A stretch of 64,000 bases of DNA from Candidatus Aminicenantota bacterium (GTDB lineage Bacteria > Acidobacteriota > Aminicenantia > Aminicenantales > Saccharicenantaceae): the NCBI GenBank assembly GCA_026393975.1, contig JAPKZD010000018.1, forward strand, positions 62,001 to 126,000, given 5' to 3'. The notes beneath the pieces were generated by a model. That model saw only the letters and a list, made by a program, of their open reading frames with translations. It was not told the origin of the DNA and searched no databases. A program made the translations under genes and the position numbers. Positions 42,154 to 51,031 of this stretch are shown here, piece after piece. Every line of letters begins with the position of its first letter. The stretch's first letter is position 1.

Positions 42154-42672
42154 TCAGGCGGCGATACGGGACTTGGCGGTCTTGAAGCAGCGGGACAGGG
42201 TACCGAGGAGCTTCTCTTCCACCTTGGACGATGGCGAGGCGACCGCTTCGGAGATCTCGGAAACCATGAGCTCCGTGGCCTTCTCCATCATCTTTTTCTC
42301 GCGGAAAGAGAGCGGCTTGTGGAGACTGAGGTAGTAGAGGCTCTTCAGGACGGTGGCCATGTCGGAAAGCGTCCCCGACTTCATCAGGTTGAGGTGCTCC
42401 TTGTAGCGCCCCTTCCAGTCCGTGGTGACATCCACGTCCCCGTTCCCCATGAAGTGGTAGATCTTCTTGATGGACCCCTCGGTCACCGGCCGGCGGATCC
42501 CGATCTCCAGGGCGGTCGTGCTCGGGACCGTGACCAAGGTGTTGTTGCAGATGATCCTCAGGTGGAAGACCGTGAACCGTTCCCCGTCGTAGGAATCCTC
42601 GCCGATGGCTTCGACGATGCCAAGGCCTTGATTGGGATAAATGACTTTATCGCCAATTTTAAGTGATTTCAT
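42154..42672 (-). CDS. carD: CarD-family transcriptional regulator
   Basis: A 172-residue CarD protein. The N-terminal RNA-polymerase-interacting Tudor-like domain begins SLKIGDKVIYPNQGLGIVEA. The C-terminal helical DNA-contacting domain includes LKSLYYLSLHKPLSFREKKM. CarD stabilises open complexes at promoters, often rRNA. First gene of a carD-corC-smpB minus-strand run. Confidence 0.93.
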   Translation of the reverse strand: MKSLKIGDKVIYPNQGLGIVEAIGEDSYDGERFTVFHLRIICNNTLVTVPSTTALEIGIRRPVTEGSIKKIYHFMGNGDVDVTTDWKGRYKEHLNLMKSGTLSDMATVLKSLYYLSLHKPLSFREKKMMEKATELMVSEISEAVASPSSKVEEKLLGTLSRCFKTAKSRIAA

Positions 42673-42741
42673 GCCCCCGTATTATACCGGAACAGGGGAA
42701 AAGAGTCAACGCGCTTCTCCTGGGGAGCGGCCTTGACCCGT

Positions 42742-42838
42742 TCGCTGACGCTAAGCCCCTCCTTTCAAGGCGGGGATGAGAAGCGAGGCTCAGGGTTAAC
42801 CCCGAACAAGCCCCGGCATTTATGCCGGGGAGTCCAGG
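42742..42838. repeat. Double-hairpin palindromic repeat, copy B
   Basis: Two hairpins lie in the 223-base gap between carD and rpmH: GCCCCTCC-TTTCAA-GGCGGGG (42755-42775, flanked by TCGCT and AGCGA arms) and CCCCGGCA-TTTA-TGCCGGGG (42811-42830). Between them is GGGTTAACCCC. The second hairpin and flanks TTAACCC and GGGGAGTC match copy A at 17.95 kb. IS605-type ends are the likely source. Confidence 0.6.
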
Positions 42839-42840
42839 GG

Positions 42841-42869
42841 TTGACAGGCTGGCGGCCTTCGGGTAACAT
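42841..42869 (+). promoter_or_regulatory. rpmH promoter
   Basis: TTGACA, exactly 17 bases, TAACAT, placed 26 bases before the rpmH ATG. It begins right after the second hairpin of the palindromic repeat. Confidence 0.75.
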
Positions 42870-42895
42870 ACACCCTTCAAAGGTGTTGGACAAGC

Positions 42896-43033
42896 ATGAA
42901 GAGAACGTTTCAACCGAACAACAGAAGACGCAAGAAAACGCACGGTTTCCGAGTCCGCATGAAGACCAAAGGCGGCCAGGAAGTCATCAAGAGCAGAAGG
43001 CGCAAGGGTCGAAAGCGCGTTTCTGTCGGATGA
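42896..43033 (+). CDS. rpmH: 50S ribosomal protein L34
   Basis: A 45-residue protein missed by the track because of its size. It reads [20 protein letters not shown] and ends [12 protein letters not shown], the L34 pattern. It starts the classical origin block and overlaps rnpA by four bases (ATGA). Confidence 0.97.
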   Translation: MKRTFQPNNRRRKKTHGFRVRMKTKGGQEVIKSRRRKGRKRVSVG

Positions 43034-43386
43034 ATGAGCGCCTGACGCCTCTCGAGAGAATCCGCAGGAAAAGCGATTTCGCGAGCCTCTATCGAGACGG
43101 CGGCCGCTTTCGGGGACGATATTTTCACCTGGTCTTCCGCAGGAATGAGTTCGGCCATTCCCGGCTGGCGGTCGTCGCCAGCCGGAAAGTCGGCTCCGCG
43201 GTCGTCAGGAACAGGGTCAAAAGGCGCCTCCGGGAGCTTTTTCGCCGGCACAAGGAACTCCTGAGAGAGCCGACGGACCTTATTGTCATAGCCCGGCCGG
43301 AATCGGGAGACGCCCCTTGGGCCGAGTTCCGGGAAGCTTATTTCTCGGCGTTGACAACGATTTATCGAAAACGGATATCATCGTGA
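43030..43386 (+). CDS. rnpA: Ribonuclease P protein component
   Basis: A 118-residue RnpA starting [20 protein letters not shown], inside the longer track frame. The RNR-type motif appears as [19 protein letters not shown]. It helps RNase P RNA process tRNA 5' ends. Overlaps both rpmH and yidD by four bases. Confidence 0.95.
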   Translation: MNERLTPLERIRRKSDFASLYRDGGRFRGRYFHLVFRRNEFGHSRLAVVASRKVGSAVVRNRVKRRLRELFRRHKELLREPTDLIVIARPESGDAPWAEFREAYFSALTTIYRKRISS

Positions 43387-43592
43387 AAGCCGTTGCGCTC
43401 TTCTTGATCAGGCTGTACCAGCTGACCCTGTCCCCGCTCCTCGGCACTCGTTGCCGGTACCACCCGACCTGCTCCGCCTATACCCAGGAGGCCATCACGA
43501 AGCATGGCTTCATTAGGGGTGCCTGTTTGGGCCTCCGGAGGCTTTTCCGGTGCCATCCTTTTCACGAGGGCGGAATCGATCCCGTGCCCTGA
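43383..43592 (+). CDS. yidD: Membrane protein insertion efficiency factor YidD
   Basis: A 69-residue protein starting from GTG in the GTGA overlap with rnpA. It shows LIRLYQLTLSPLLGTRCRYH, PTCSAYTQEAI and RLFRCHPFHEGGIDPVP, with the conserved cysteines. It aids YidC-dependent insertion. Position between rnpA and yidC is canonical. Confidence 0.95.
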   Translation: MKAVALFLIRLYQLTLSPLLGTRCRYHPTCSAYTQEAITKHGFIRGACLGLRRLFRCHPFHEGGIDPVP

Positions 43593-43604
43593 GAGTGAGT
43601 CCGC

Positions 43605-45248
43605 ATGGAAAAACGACTGATCTTGGCTATCGTCCTGTCCTTCCTGGTGCTGATGGGCTACCAGTACTTTGTCGTCAAGCCGAACAAGCCGAACGTGGCT
43701 CCCCCGGTCACCCCGTCGGCGACATCGACCGCACCCGCCGTGCCGGGGACGGCCGGAGCGGCCCAGGAAAACAGGCATGAAGCGCCGGCTGAGGCCAAGC
43801 CGGCCCCGGCCGAGGCCGTTCCCGCCCCCGCCCTCGGCGCCGTGGCCGGACACGCCGAGACGGACGTCGTTGTCGAGACGTCGCTCTACAAGGCCGTCTG
43901 GACGAACAAGGGCGGTGTTCTTAAGAGCTGGAAGCTCAAAAATCACAAAAACAGCCTGAAGGAAGACCTCGACCTCGTCCCCGCCATGGCCGGTGAAATC
44001 GGCCGCTACCCCTTCTCCCTGGGCCTCGACGACGCGGCCTTCGCTAGCCTCCTCAACTCCTCGCTCTTCGAGGCCTCGCAGACCGCTCTCGACCTCCGTG
44101 ACGGAGCGAGCGGCGAGCTTCGTTTCGTATTCTCCGACGGGGCCTCGGTCAAGGCGGAGAAAGTCTTCCGCTTCACCGGCGGCAGCTACGCTCTGGACAT
44201 GGAGATCCGGGTCTGGAAGAACGATCAGCCGGTTTCCCCCTCCGTCCTATGGGGGCCGGGAATAGGCAACCCCACCCCCGCCGAGCTGAAGCAGAGCTAC
44301 AACTTCAGCACGGGGTCGGCCGTTTACACCGGGGGCAAGGTCATCCGGATGATCGAGAGGAAGTACAAGGCCGAGCAGGGCGCCTACAATTTCGTGGACT
44401 GGGCCGCCTACGAAGATAACTATTTCGTCGCCCTGTTCGTCCTCCCGTCCCAGAAGGGACAGGCGGTCTTCCGCAAGGAAACGGCCGGCCAGGCCCCGGC
44501 CTTCTTCATCTACGTGACGGGACCCCGACGGGCCTACATCGGGCCCAAGGACGCCGAGGCGCTCAAGGCCTTCGGGAACGATGCCAAGAAGGTCATCAGC
44601 TTCGGGATGTTCGGCAGCATCGCCGAGATCCTTCTTGTCGTCGTCCGCTTCTTCCACAAGCTCATCCCCAACTGGGGGATCGACATCATCCTGCTGACCA
44701 TCGTCATCAAGATCATCTTCTTCCCGCTGACTTACAGCTCGACGAAATCGATGGTCAAGATGGCCGACCTGCAGCCCAAGGTCAAGGCCTTGCGGGCCAA
44801 GTACAAGAAGTCCAAGTCCGACATCGCCCAGCGGCGGCTGATGAACGAAGAAATGATGAAGCTCTACAAGGAGCACGGCGTCAACCCGGCCGGCGGTTGC
44901 CTGCCCATGCTCATCCAGCTCCCGGTCTTCTGGGGAGTTTTCCGGATGCTCGTCGTCTCCATCGAGTTCCGCCACGCGCCTTTCGCGCTCTGGATCACCG
45001 ACCTCTCCGTGCGGGATCCCTATTACGTGACGCCCGTCCTCATGGGCATCACCCAGTTCATCTCGCAGAAGATGACCCCGACCTCGGCCGACCCCTCCCA
45101 AGCCAAGATGATGCTCATCATGCCCTTCGTAATGACCATATTTTTCATGAACTTCCAGAGCGGACTGGTCCTCTACTGGCTGACGACCAACGTCCTTCAG
45201 ATCGGCCAGCAGGCCCTTATTAACCGCATGATGCACCGCAAGAAGTGA
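43605..45248 (+). CDS. yidC: Membrane protein insertase YidC
   Basis: A 547-residue YidC of the Gram-negative type. An N-terminal helix (LILAIVLSFLVLMGYQYFVV) and Pro/Ala-rich linker lead to a large periplasmic P1 domain (about 85-340). The C-terminal insertase core has the groove sequence GGCLPMLIQLPVFWGVFRML. The presence of P1 supports a diderm cell. It inserts and folds inner-membrane proteins, possibly the hydrogenase subunits too. Confidence 0.95.
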   Translation: MEKRLILAIVLSFLVLMGYQYFVVKPNKPNVAPPVTPSATSTAPAVPGTAGAAQENRHEAPAEAKPAPAEAVPAPALGAVAGHAETDVVVETSLYKAVWTNKGGVLKSWKLKNHKNSLKEDLDLVPAMAGEIGRYPFSLGLDDAAFASLLNSSLFEASQTALDLRDGASGELRFVFSDGASVKAEKVFRFTGGSYALDMEIRVWKNDQPVSPSVLWGPGIGNPTPAELKQSYNFSTGSAVYTGGKVIRMIERKYKAEQGAYNFVDWAAYEDNYFVALFVLPSQKGQAVFRKETAGQAPAFFIYVTGPRRAYIGPKDAEALKAFGNDAKKVISFGMFGSIAEILLVVVRFFHKLIPNWGIDIILLTIVIKIIFFPLTYSSTKSMVKMADLQPKVKALRAKYKKSKSDIAQRRLMNEEMMKLYKEHGVNPAGGCLPMLIQLPVFWGVFRMLVVSIEFRHAPFALWITDLSVRDPYYVTPVLMGITQFISQKMTPTSADPSQAKMMLIMPFVMTIFFMNFQSGLVLYWLTTNVLQIGQQALINRMMHRKK

Positions 45249-45254
45249 GATGCC

Positions 45255-45896
45255 ATGGAAAACGAAATCAAGCCAGAAAACGGAAAACCGGCCGACGAGA
45301 GGCCGGAATACAATGGCCAGAACCTCGAAGAGGCCATCAGCCTGGCCGAGCACCGGCTCAAGCTTCCCCGGGAAAAATTCAACTACGAGATCGTCACCGA
45401 GAAGACCCGGCTCTTCGGCCTGAAGTGCAAGGAGATCGTCATCCGCGCTTGGGCCAAGGACGATGATGCGGACAACGCGGCCGAGCGTTTTCTCGCTCGG
45501 TTCATGGACCATTTTCCCTTGGAGCTGAGCTACCAGGTCCAGAAGCGCCCGGACATCATCTTCGTCGTCTTCGACGGCCCGGACAAGACGATCCTTCTCA
45601 GGAACGACGGATCGCTCCTCCTCGCGATCCAGCACGTCCTGAACAAGGTCTCGCCGATCAAGGTCCAGGTCGACTGCGAGTTTTACAGACGGCGGAAAGA
45701 AAAGAAACTCAAGGAATACGCCCAGCGCGTCGCCCAGCAGGTATCGGAAACGGGGCGGGAAGAAATCCTCGACCTGATGAACCCCTATGAGCGGCGGATC
45801 ATCCACATCGTCGCCAACGAGGTTCCCGGCGTCACCAGCGAGAGCATCGGTGACGGTTTCCTAAAAAAAGTCAAAGTTTTCCGCGCGCCCCGCTGA
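45255..45896 (+). CDS. jag: Jag/KhpB-type RNA-binding protein (Jag-N, KH, R3H)
   Basis: A 213-residue protein. The Jag-N domain is EEAISLAEHRLKLPREKFNY, followed by a long linker with the KH-like core (ILLRNDGSLLLAIQHVLNKV) near residue 120. The C-terminal R3H domain is LDLMNPYERRIIHIVANEVP. It binds RNA and sits in its canonical place after yidC. Role in bacteria: RNA chaperone or envelope regulation, from other species. Confidence 0.93.
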   Translation: MENEIKPENGKPADERPEYNGQNLEEAISLAEHRLKLPREKFNYEIVTEKTRLFGLKCKEIVIRAWAKDDDADNAAERFLARFMDHFPLELSYQVQKRPDIIFVVFDGPDKTILLRNDGSLLLAIQHVLNKVSPIKVQVDCEFYRRRKEKKLKEYAQRVAQQVSETGREEILDLMNPYERRIIHIVANEVPGVTSESIGDGFLKKVKVFRAPR

Positions 45897-46180
45897 CGCG
45901 AGGGCGTCCGGCCAGTCATTCCCTTTTCTTCGCTCGGGGTATTCCCGCCGGCAGGGAGCGGACTCTGGGAAGCGACCGATAGAAGTGCGGTGGAGTACCC
46001 GGAGCCGCACTTCTAGGAAACATCTTAAGCAAGTCCAGGAAAGAAATTTCTTTGCCGCTCCCGGCCTCCGTTCGTCGGACGCTGCCAAAACGGGCGGCGG
46101 CTGGAGGAGCGGCACGCCCCGAAGGCCTTGTTATTAGCGGGCGCCTCCCTTAGAATGATGAACCGGATAGAAACAGATCC
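45897..46180. other. Intergenic region between jag and mnmE
   Basis: 284 bases without a gene. A perfect 11-bp inverted repeat, TAGAAGTGCGG and CCGCACTTCTA around a 14-base loop, lies at 45980-46015. No tRNA, terminator with T-run, or strong promoter is seen. Confidence 0.5.
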
Positions 46181-47551
46181 ATGCTCGAAGACACCATCAT
46201 CGCGATCTCGACGCCGCCGGGGTTCGGCGGGCTGGGGATCGTCCGGATAAGCGGCAAAAAGGCTCTCGCGGTGGCTGGGCATATTTTCCAGCCGAAGAAA
46301 AGATCGAAGAAATCGTTCCCGGCGCGGCGCCCGGTTTTTGGGACGATCCGCGATCCGGAACGGGAAACGGCGCTCGACGAGGCCTTCCTGACCTATTTCA
46401 AGGCCCCCCGATCCTACACGAGGGAGGATGTCGTCGAGCTGAGCTCGCACGGCAGTCCGGCTGTTTTAGAGGGCATTCTCAGGCTTGGCACCGGGGCGGG
46501 GGCGCGCCTGGCTCAGCCCGGGGAGTTCACCCTCCGCGCCTATCTGAACGGCCGCCTGGACATGCTCCAGGCCGAGGCCGTCAACGACCTGATCAGGTCC
46601 GTCTCGCTGACCCAGGCGCGGATTTCCTCCCGTCAGCTCGGGGGGAGCTTATCCCGGAGGATTTTTCGGTTGCGCGGCAAGCTCATCGCCCTGCTCTCCA
46701 GGGTCGAAGCCGGTCTGGAATTCCCGGAGGAGAAGCTTAGGACCGGAGCCCCGGCAGACCGCCGGACCATCGATTCCCTGGCCGCCGAGGTCGAGAGGCT
46801 CGTCGCGGGCTACGAAGCCGGCCGGGCTCTCCGGGATGGCCTCACCCTGGCGATCACGGGCAGGACGAACGTCGGAAAATCGACCCTGTTCAACGCTCTT
46901 CTCGAGGAAGACAGGGCCATCGTCACGCCCTACCCGGGGACGACCCGGGATTTCCTCAGGGAGAAGCTGGTCATCGACGACCTCGTTTTCCACCTCGTGG
47001 ACATGGCCGGACTGGGGAAACCCGCCCATCCGGTTGAAAAGACAGGGATTGCCAGGGGGCAGAAGATCGCCCGGGATGCGGACGGCCTGCTCGTCGTCCT
47101 CGACGCGTCCCGGAAGGAAAGCGGCGAGGATGAACGGCTGGTCCGGAAATACCGGGCAAAAAAAATGCTCCTCGTTTTCAACAAATCCGACCTCCCCGGG
47201 AAAATCGATAGGCGGATGGTCCGGGAGCTGGCCGGCGGATCCCCGTCAATCGATGTCTCGGCCCTGAAAGGCAGGAACATCGACAAGTTGAGGGAAGCTA
47301 TCCGCGGGCATTTCGCCCCGGGACCGGCAAAAGAGGAGGACGTCATCCTCCACGCCCGGCAAAAAGACCTCCTCCAGGCCATTCTCGAAGCCCTCGGGCG
47401 GGCGGCGGGCCTCCTGGCGAAAGGGCATTCTGTCGAGCTCTATGCCGAGGAGATCCGTAGTTGCTTGCCCCTCGTCGGCGAGCTGACGGGGCAAGTGCGC
47501 ATCGGCGAGGTCATCGACGACATCTTCGGGCGGTTCTGCGTGGGGAAATAG
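46181..47551 (+). CDS. mnmE: tRNA modification GTPase MnmE
   Basis: A 456-residue MnmE. The N-terminal folate-binding domain has AISTPPGFGGLGIVRISG. The GTPase inserted in the helical domain has Walker A GRTNVGKSTLFNALL, switch II DMAGLGK and NKSD. The C-terminal cysteine motif is FCVGK. With MnmG it modifies the wobble uridine of tRNAs. Confidence 0.96.
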   Translation: MLEDTIIAISTPPGFGGLGIVRISGKKALAVAGHIFQPKKRSKKSFPARRPVFGTIRDPERETALDEAFLTYFKAPRSYTREDVVELSSHGSPAVLEGILRLGTGAGARLAQPGEFTLRAYLNGRLDMLQAEAVNDLIRSVSLTQARISSRQLGGSLSRRIFRLRGKLIALLSRVEAGLEFPEEKLRTGAPADRRTIDSLAAEVERLVAGYEAGRALRDGLTLAITGRTNVGKSTLFNALLEEDRAIVTPYPGTTRDFLREKLVIDDLVFHLVDMAGLGKPAHPVEKTGIARGQKIARDADGLLVVLDASRKESGEDERLVRKYRAKKMLLVFNKSDLPGKIDRRMVRELAGGSPSIDVSALKGRNIDKLREAIRGHFAPGPAKEEDVILHARQKDLLQAILEALGRAAGLLAKGHSVELYAEEIRSCLPLVGELTGQVRIGEVIDDIFGRFCVGK

Positions 47552-47560
47552 GGACTCCGG

Positions 47561-49423
47561 ATGAAGGCGGCAGACGGGTTCGACGTCATCGTCGTTGGGG
47601 CAGGGCACGCCGGCTGCGAGGCCGCCGCGGCGGCGAGCGCCATGGGCCTCCGGACCTGCCTGGTGACCATCCATCTCGAGACCATAGCCCAGATGTCTTG
47701 CAACCCGGCTGTCGGCGGCTTGGCCAAGGGGCACCTCGTCCGGGAAATCGACGCGCTCGGCGGCCTGATGGGCCTCCTGGCGGACGAGACAGGCATCCAG
47801 TTTAGGCTCCTCAACCGGAGCCGGGGAGGGGCGGTCCAGGCCCCACGGGCCCAGTGCGACAAGGCGGCCTATCGGCTGGCCATGAAATACAAGCTCGAAC
47901 GGATGCCCAACCTGACGGTCTTCCAGGGCATCGTCGCCAAAGTCCTGGTCACGCGGGGCGCCGCTCGAGGGGTGGAAACCCTGGACGGGACGCGCATCGA
48001 GGGAAAAGCGGTCATCCTGACGCCGGGGACCTTCCTCAACGGGACGATCCATATCGGGCTCCGCAATTATCCGGCCGGACGGGCGAACGAGCCGCCGTCG
48101 GTGGACCTTGCGGAGCAGTTGAAAAAGCTGGGCATGAGGGTTTTTCGCCTGAAGACGGGCACGCCCATGCGCCTGGACAGGGACACCATCGACTGGAGCT
48201 CTTTCACGCCGCAACCGGGAGACGCGGAGCCGGTGCCTTTTTCCTACAGGACGAGCGGGCATCTCCAAAACAAAGTCATCTGCTATCTGGGCTACACTAA
48301 CGCGGCCACCCATGCGGTCGTGCGCCGCAACCTCGATAAATCCCCCCTATATGGCGGAAAGATCAAGGGTATCGGACCGCGTTACTGCCCCTCGATAGAG
48401 GACAAGGTGGTCAAATTCCCCCAACGCACCCGCCACCAGTTCTTTCTCGAACCGGAAGGGCTCGAAACGACGGAAATCTACATCAACGGCATGTCCTCGA
48501 GTTTGCCTTACGATGTCCAGCGGGAGATCTTAGGCACGATCCCCGGCCTGGATAAGGCGAAAATCATGAGGCCGGCCTACGGTATCGAATACGACGCCGT
48601 CTCCCCCACCGAACTCCTGGCCACTCTCGAAACGAAAAAGATCAGGCGCCTCTACCTGGCCGGGCAGATCAACGGGACATCGGGATATGAAGAGGCGGCC
48701 GCCCAAGGCCTCATGGCCGGGATCAACGCGGCCCTATCCATCCGAAAAAAGGCGCCGTTCGTCCTGAGGCGGGACGAGGCCTATATCGGCGTGCTTATCG
48801 ACGACTTGGTCACGACCGGCGTCGAAGAACCCTATCGCCTGTTCACGTCCCGGGCCGAATATCGGCTCCTGTTGAGAATCGATAACGCCGACCGCAGGCT
48901 GATGGAATATGGCTGGGAGCTGGGTCTCGTTCCGAAAAACACCTGGAAGGAATACCAGGAAAAACGGGATCGTGTGGAGAGCGCGTTTTCGTTTTTAAGG
49001 AAGAACAGGCTGAAATCGGCGGCCGGGGATAGCGTGACCCTCTTCGAGCATCTGAAAAAACCTGAAATCGGCCTGAGAAGTGTGCTAGAATATGGGAAAT
49101 TCCCAGGAGCGTTGAGCGACGAGGAGTGCAGGCACATCGAGTCCGAGACAAAATATGAAGGCTACATCAAGAAGCAGGAGAGGGAGATCGCCAAGTCCGT
49201 GCGGTCGGATTCGATGAAAATACCCGTGAACGTTGATTTCAGTAAGGTTTCGGGATTAACCAGGGAGGCCATCGAGAAATTCGAAGAAAAGAGACCTGCG
49301 ACCTTGGGTGAGGCCAGGAAGATACCCGGCATGACTCCGGCTGCAGTCCAGAATCTCAGCCTCTATCTCGAGATCCAGGCGAAAAGAGAGGTCTCGAGGG
49401 CCCGTGTTTCACGTGGAACTTGA
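47561..49423 (+). CDS. mnmG: tRNA uridine 5-carboxymethylaminomethyl modification enzyme MnmG
   Basis: A 620-residue FAD enzyme. The dinucleotide fold opens with FDVIVVGAGHAGCEAAAAAS, followed by SCNPAVGGLAKGHLVREIDA. A later GRANEPPSVDLAEQL and GYEEAAAQGLMAGINAAL are typical. The last codons overlap the parS site. rsmG, often next, is missing. Confidence 0.96.
   Translation: MKAADGFDVIVVGAGHAGCEAAAAASAMGLRTCLVTIHLETIAQMSCNPAVGGLAKGHLVREIDALGGLMGLLADETGIQFRLLNRSRGGAVQAPRAQCDKAAYRLAMKYKLERMPNLTVFQGIVAKVLVTRGAARGVETLDGTRIEGKAVILTPGTFLNGTIHIGLRNYPAGRANEPPSVDLAEQLKKLGMRVFRLKTGTPMRLDRDTIDWSSFTPQPGDAEPVPFSYRTSGHLQNKVICYLGYTNAATHAVVRRNLDKSPLYGGKIKGIGPRYCPSIEDKVVKFPQRTRHQFFLEPEGLETTEIYINGMSSSLPYDVQREILGTIPGLDKAKIMRPAYGIEYDAVSPTELLATLETKKIRRLYLAGQINGTSGYEEAAAQGLMAGINAALSIRKKAPFVLRRDEAYIGVLIDDLVTTGVEEPYRLFTSRAEYRLLLRIDNADRRLMEYGWELGLVPKNTWKEYQEKRDRVESAFSFLRKNRLKSAAGDSVTLFEHLKKPEIGLRSVLEYGKFPGALSDEECRHIESETKYEGYIKKQEREIAKSVRSDSMKIPVNVDFSKVSGLTREAIEKFEEKRPATLGEARKIPGMTPAAVQNLSLYLEIQAKREVSRARVSRGT
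49405..49420. promoter_or_regulatory. parS: parS centromere-like site
   Basis: TGTTTCACGTGGAACT differs at only one position from the ParB-binding consensus TGTTTCACGTGGAACA. It lies within the last codons of mnmG and just before parA. ParA and ParB genes follow at once. I noticed no other close match in this window. Confidence 0.85.
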
Positions 49424-49430
49424 CCGTACG

Positions 49431-50186
49431 ATGAATAAGATCATTGCCGTAGCAAACCAGAAGGGCGGGGTCGGCAAGACCACGACTGCCATCAATCTTT
49501 CGTCCTGCCTTGCTCTCAAGAACAGAAGGACGCTCCTCATCGACCTCGACCCCCAGGGCATGTCGACGCTGGGATTGGCCAAACCGAAAGGATCCGGGCA
49601 GGGAATATATCAGGCGATGATGAAAGACCGGGACCTCATGGATTGCATCCTGGGGACGGATCTCGAGAATTTCTATCTCTGTCCGTGCTCTCCCGAGCTC
49701 TCGGGCATCGAAGCCGAGCTGTACGCGGTCGAGCGAAGAGAAAGACGGCTTCTCGACGCAGTCGAAAAAGCGAGACGGTTCTTCAACTTCATCATCATCG
49801 ATTGCCCTCCTTCCCTGGGATTCCTGACGATCAACGCGCTGACAGCGGCGGACTCGCTGCTCATTCCCGTCCAAACGGAATTCTTCTGCATGGAAGGGAT
49901 CCCGGACCTCTTCCATGCGCTGGAGACGGTGCGGACCTACTTCAACCCCAAGTTAGCCATCGAGGGGATCCTTCTAACCATGTTCGACGAGCGGACCAAC
50001 CTTTCCAAGCAGGTTGCGGAAGAGATTCGCAAGTCGTTGAAACATATCATGTTCGAAGCCGTCATTCCCCGCAGTGTCCGCCTGGCCGAAGCGCCGAGCT
50101 TCGGCAAACCTATCGTCCTCTACGATATAAAATCCAAAGGGGCCGAGGCTTATCTCAACCTCGCCGAGGAGATCATTCGCAAATGA
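49431..50186 (+). CDS. parA: Chromosome partitioning protein ParA
   Basis: A 251-residue ATPase from ATG 49431 (MNKIIAVANQKGGVGKTTTA). Deviant Walker A KGGVGKTT; Walker B region FIIIDCPPSLGF. A GTG at 49404 with GAGGG upstream would add nine residues encoded by parS itself; I cannot decide from sequence, and no clear SD precedes 49431. Soj/ParA drives segregation of ParB-parS complexes. It overlaps parB by four bases. Confidence 0.94.
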   Translation: MNKIIAVANQKGGVGKTTTAINLSSCLALKNRRTLLIDLDPQGMSTLGLAKPKGSGQGIYQAMMKDRDLMDCILGTDLENFYLCPCSPELSGIEAELYAVERRERRLLDAVEKARRFFNFIIIDCPPSLGFLTINALTAADSLLIPVQTEFFCMEGIPDLFHALETVRTYFNPKLAIEGILLTMFDERTNLSKQVAEEIRKSLKHIMFEAVIPRSVRLAEAPSFGKPIVLYDIKSKGAEAYLNLAEEIIRK

Positions 50187-51031
50187 ACAAGAAAGCCTTG
50201 GGTAAAGGATTGGGAGCGTTCATCCCGGACGAGTTCAGCATCCTGAAAGACGAGAGGTTCGCCGAGCTGGACCTCGAGGACGTCAAGCCGAACCCCTTTC
50301 AACCGCGGACGAGGTTCGACGACCAAACGATTGACGAGTTGGCCCAATCGATCAGGGAGACGGGTATCGTGCAGCCGGTGATCGTGGTCCCGGAAGACGA
50401 TCATTACATGATCATCGTTGGGGAACGGCGGTGGAGAGCCGCCCAGCGGGCGGGTTTGCGTAAAATCCCCGTCCTCATCCGGAACATTCCCAAGGACAAA
50501 CAGCTCGAGGTCTCGCTCATCGAAAATATCCACCGCGAGGAGTTGAATGCCCTGGAGATCGCCCGGGCCTACCAGAGGCTCATCGACGACCATGGCTATG
50601 CCCAGCACGAGCTCGCCGACAAGGTCGGGAAGGACAGGTCCTCGGTCACAAACTATCTCCGTCTGCTCAAGCTCCCCCAGGAGATCCAGGACCGTCTCGC
50701 CGACGGGACGATCTCCATGGGGCATGCCCGGGCCATGCTGGCTCTCGAGGATGCGGCCACCCAGCTTTACGCCTGCCGCCAGGTCATCGACAGGAACTTA
50801 TCGGTCCGCAACACCGAAGCCCTGGTCAACCGTCTGAAAAAAAAGGCGCCGCGCGCCCAGAGGAGCCTGGCCGATCCCGACCTCTATGCCCTTCAGGAAG
50901 AAATGCTCAAGATCCTGGGGACGAAGGTCCTCGTCGCCGGAGGCCGGAACAAGGGCGTGGTGAAAATCTATTATTTCTCTCTAGACGACCTGAATCGGAT
51001 CTACGACAGGATCAAAGGAGCAAGTTCATGA
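50183..51031 (+). CDS. parB: Chromosome partitioning protein ParB
   Basis: A 282-residue ParB from MNKKALGKGLGAFIPDEFSI. It has the CTPase/ParB-N region with GERRWRAAQRAGLRKIPVLI, the ENIHREELN motif, the HTH HELADKVGKDRSSVTNYLRL and a C-terminal dimer domain. It loads on parS. It overlaps both parA and the bactofilin gene by four bases. Confidence 0.95.
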   Translation: MNKKALGKGLGAFIPDEFSILKDERFAELDLEDVKPNPFQPRTRFDDQTIDELAQSIRETGIVQPVIVVPEDDHYMIIVGERRWRAAQRAGLRKIPVLIRNIPKDKQLEVSLIENIHREELNALEIARAYQRLIDDHGYAQHELADKVGKDRSSVTNYLRLLKLPQEIQDRLADGTISMGHARAMLALEDAATQLYACRQVIDRNLSVRNTEALVNRLKKKAPRAQRSLADPDLYALQEEMLKILGTKVLVAGGRNKGVVKIYYFSLDDLNRIYDRIKGASS

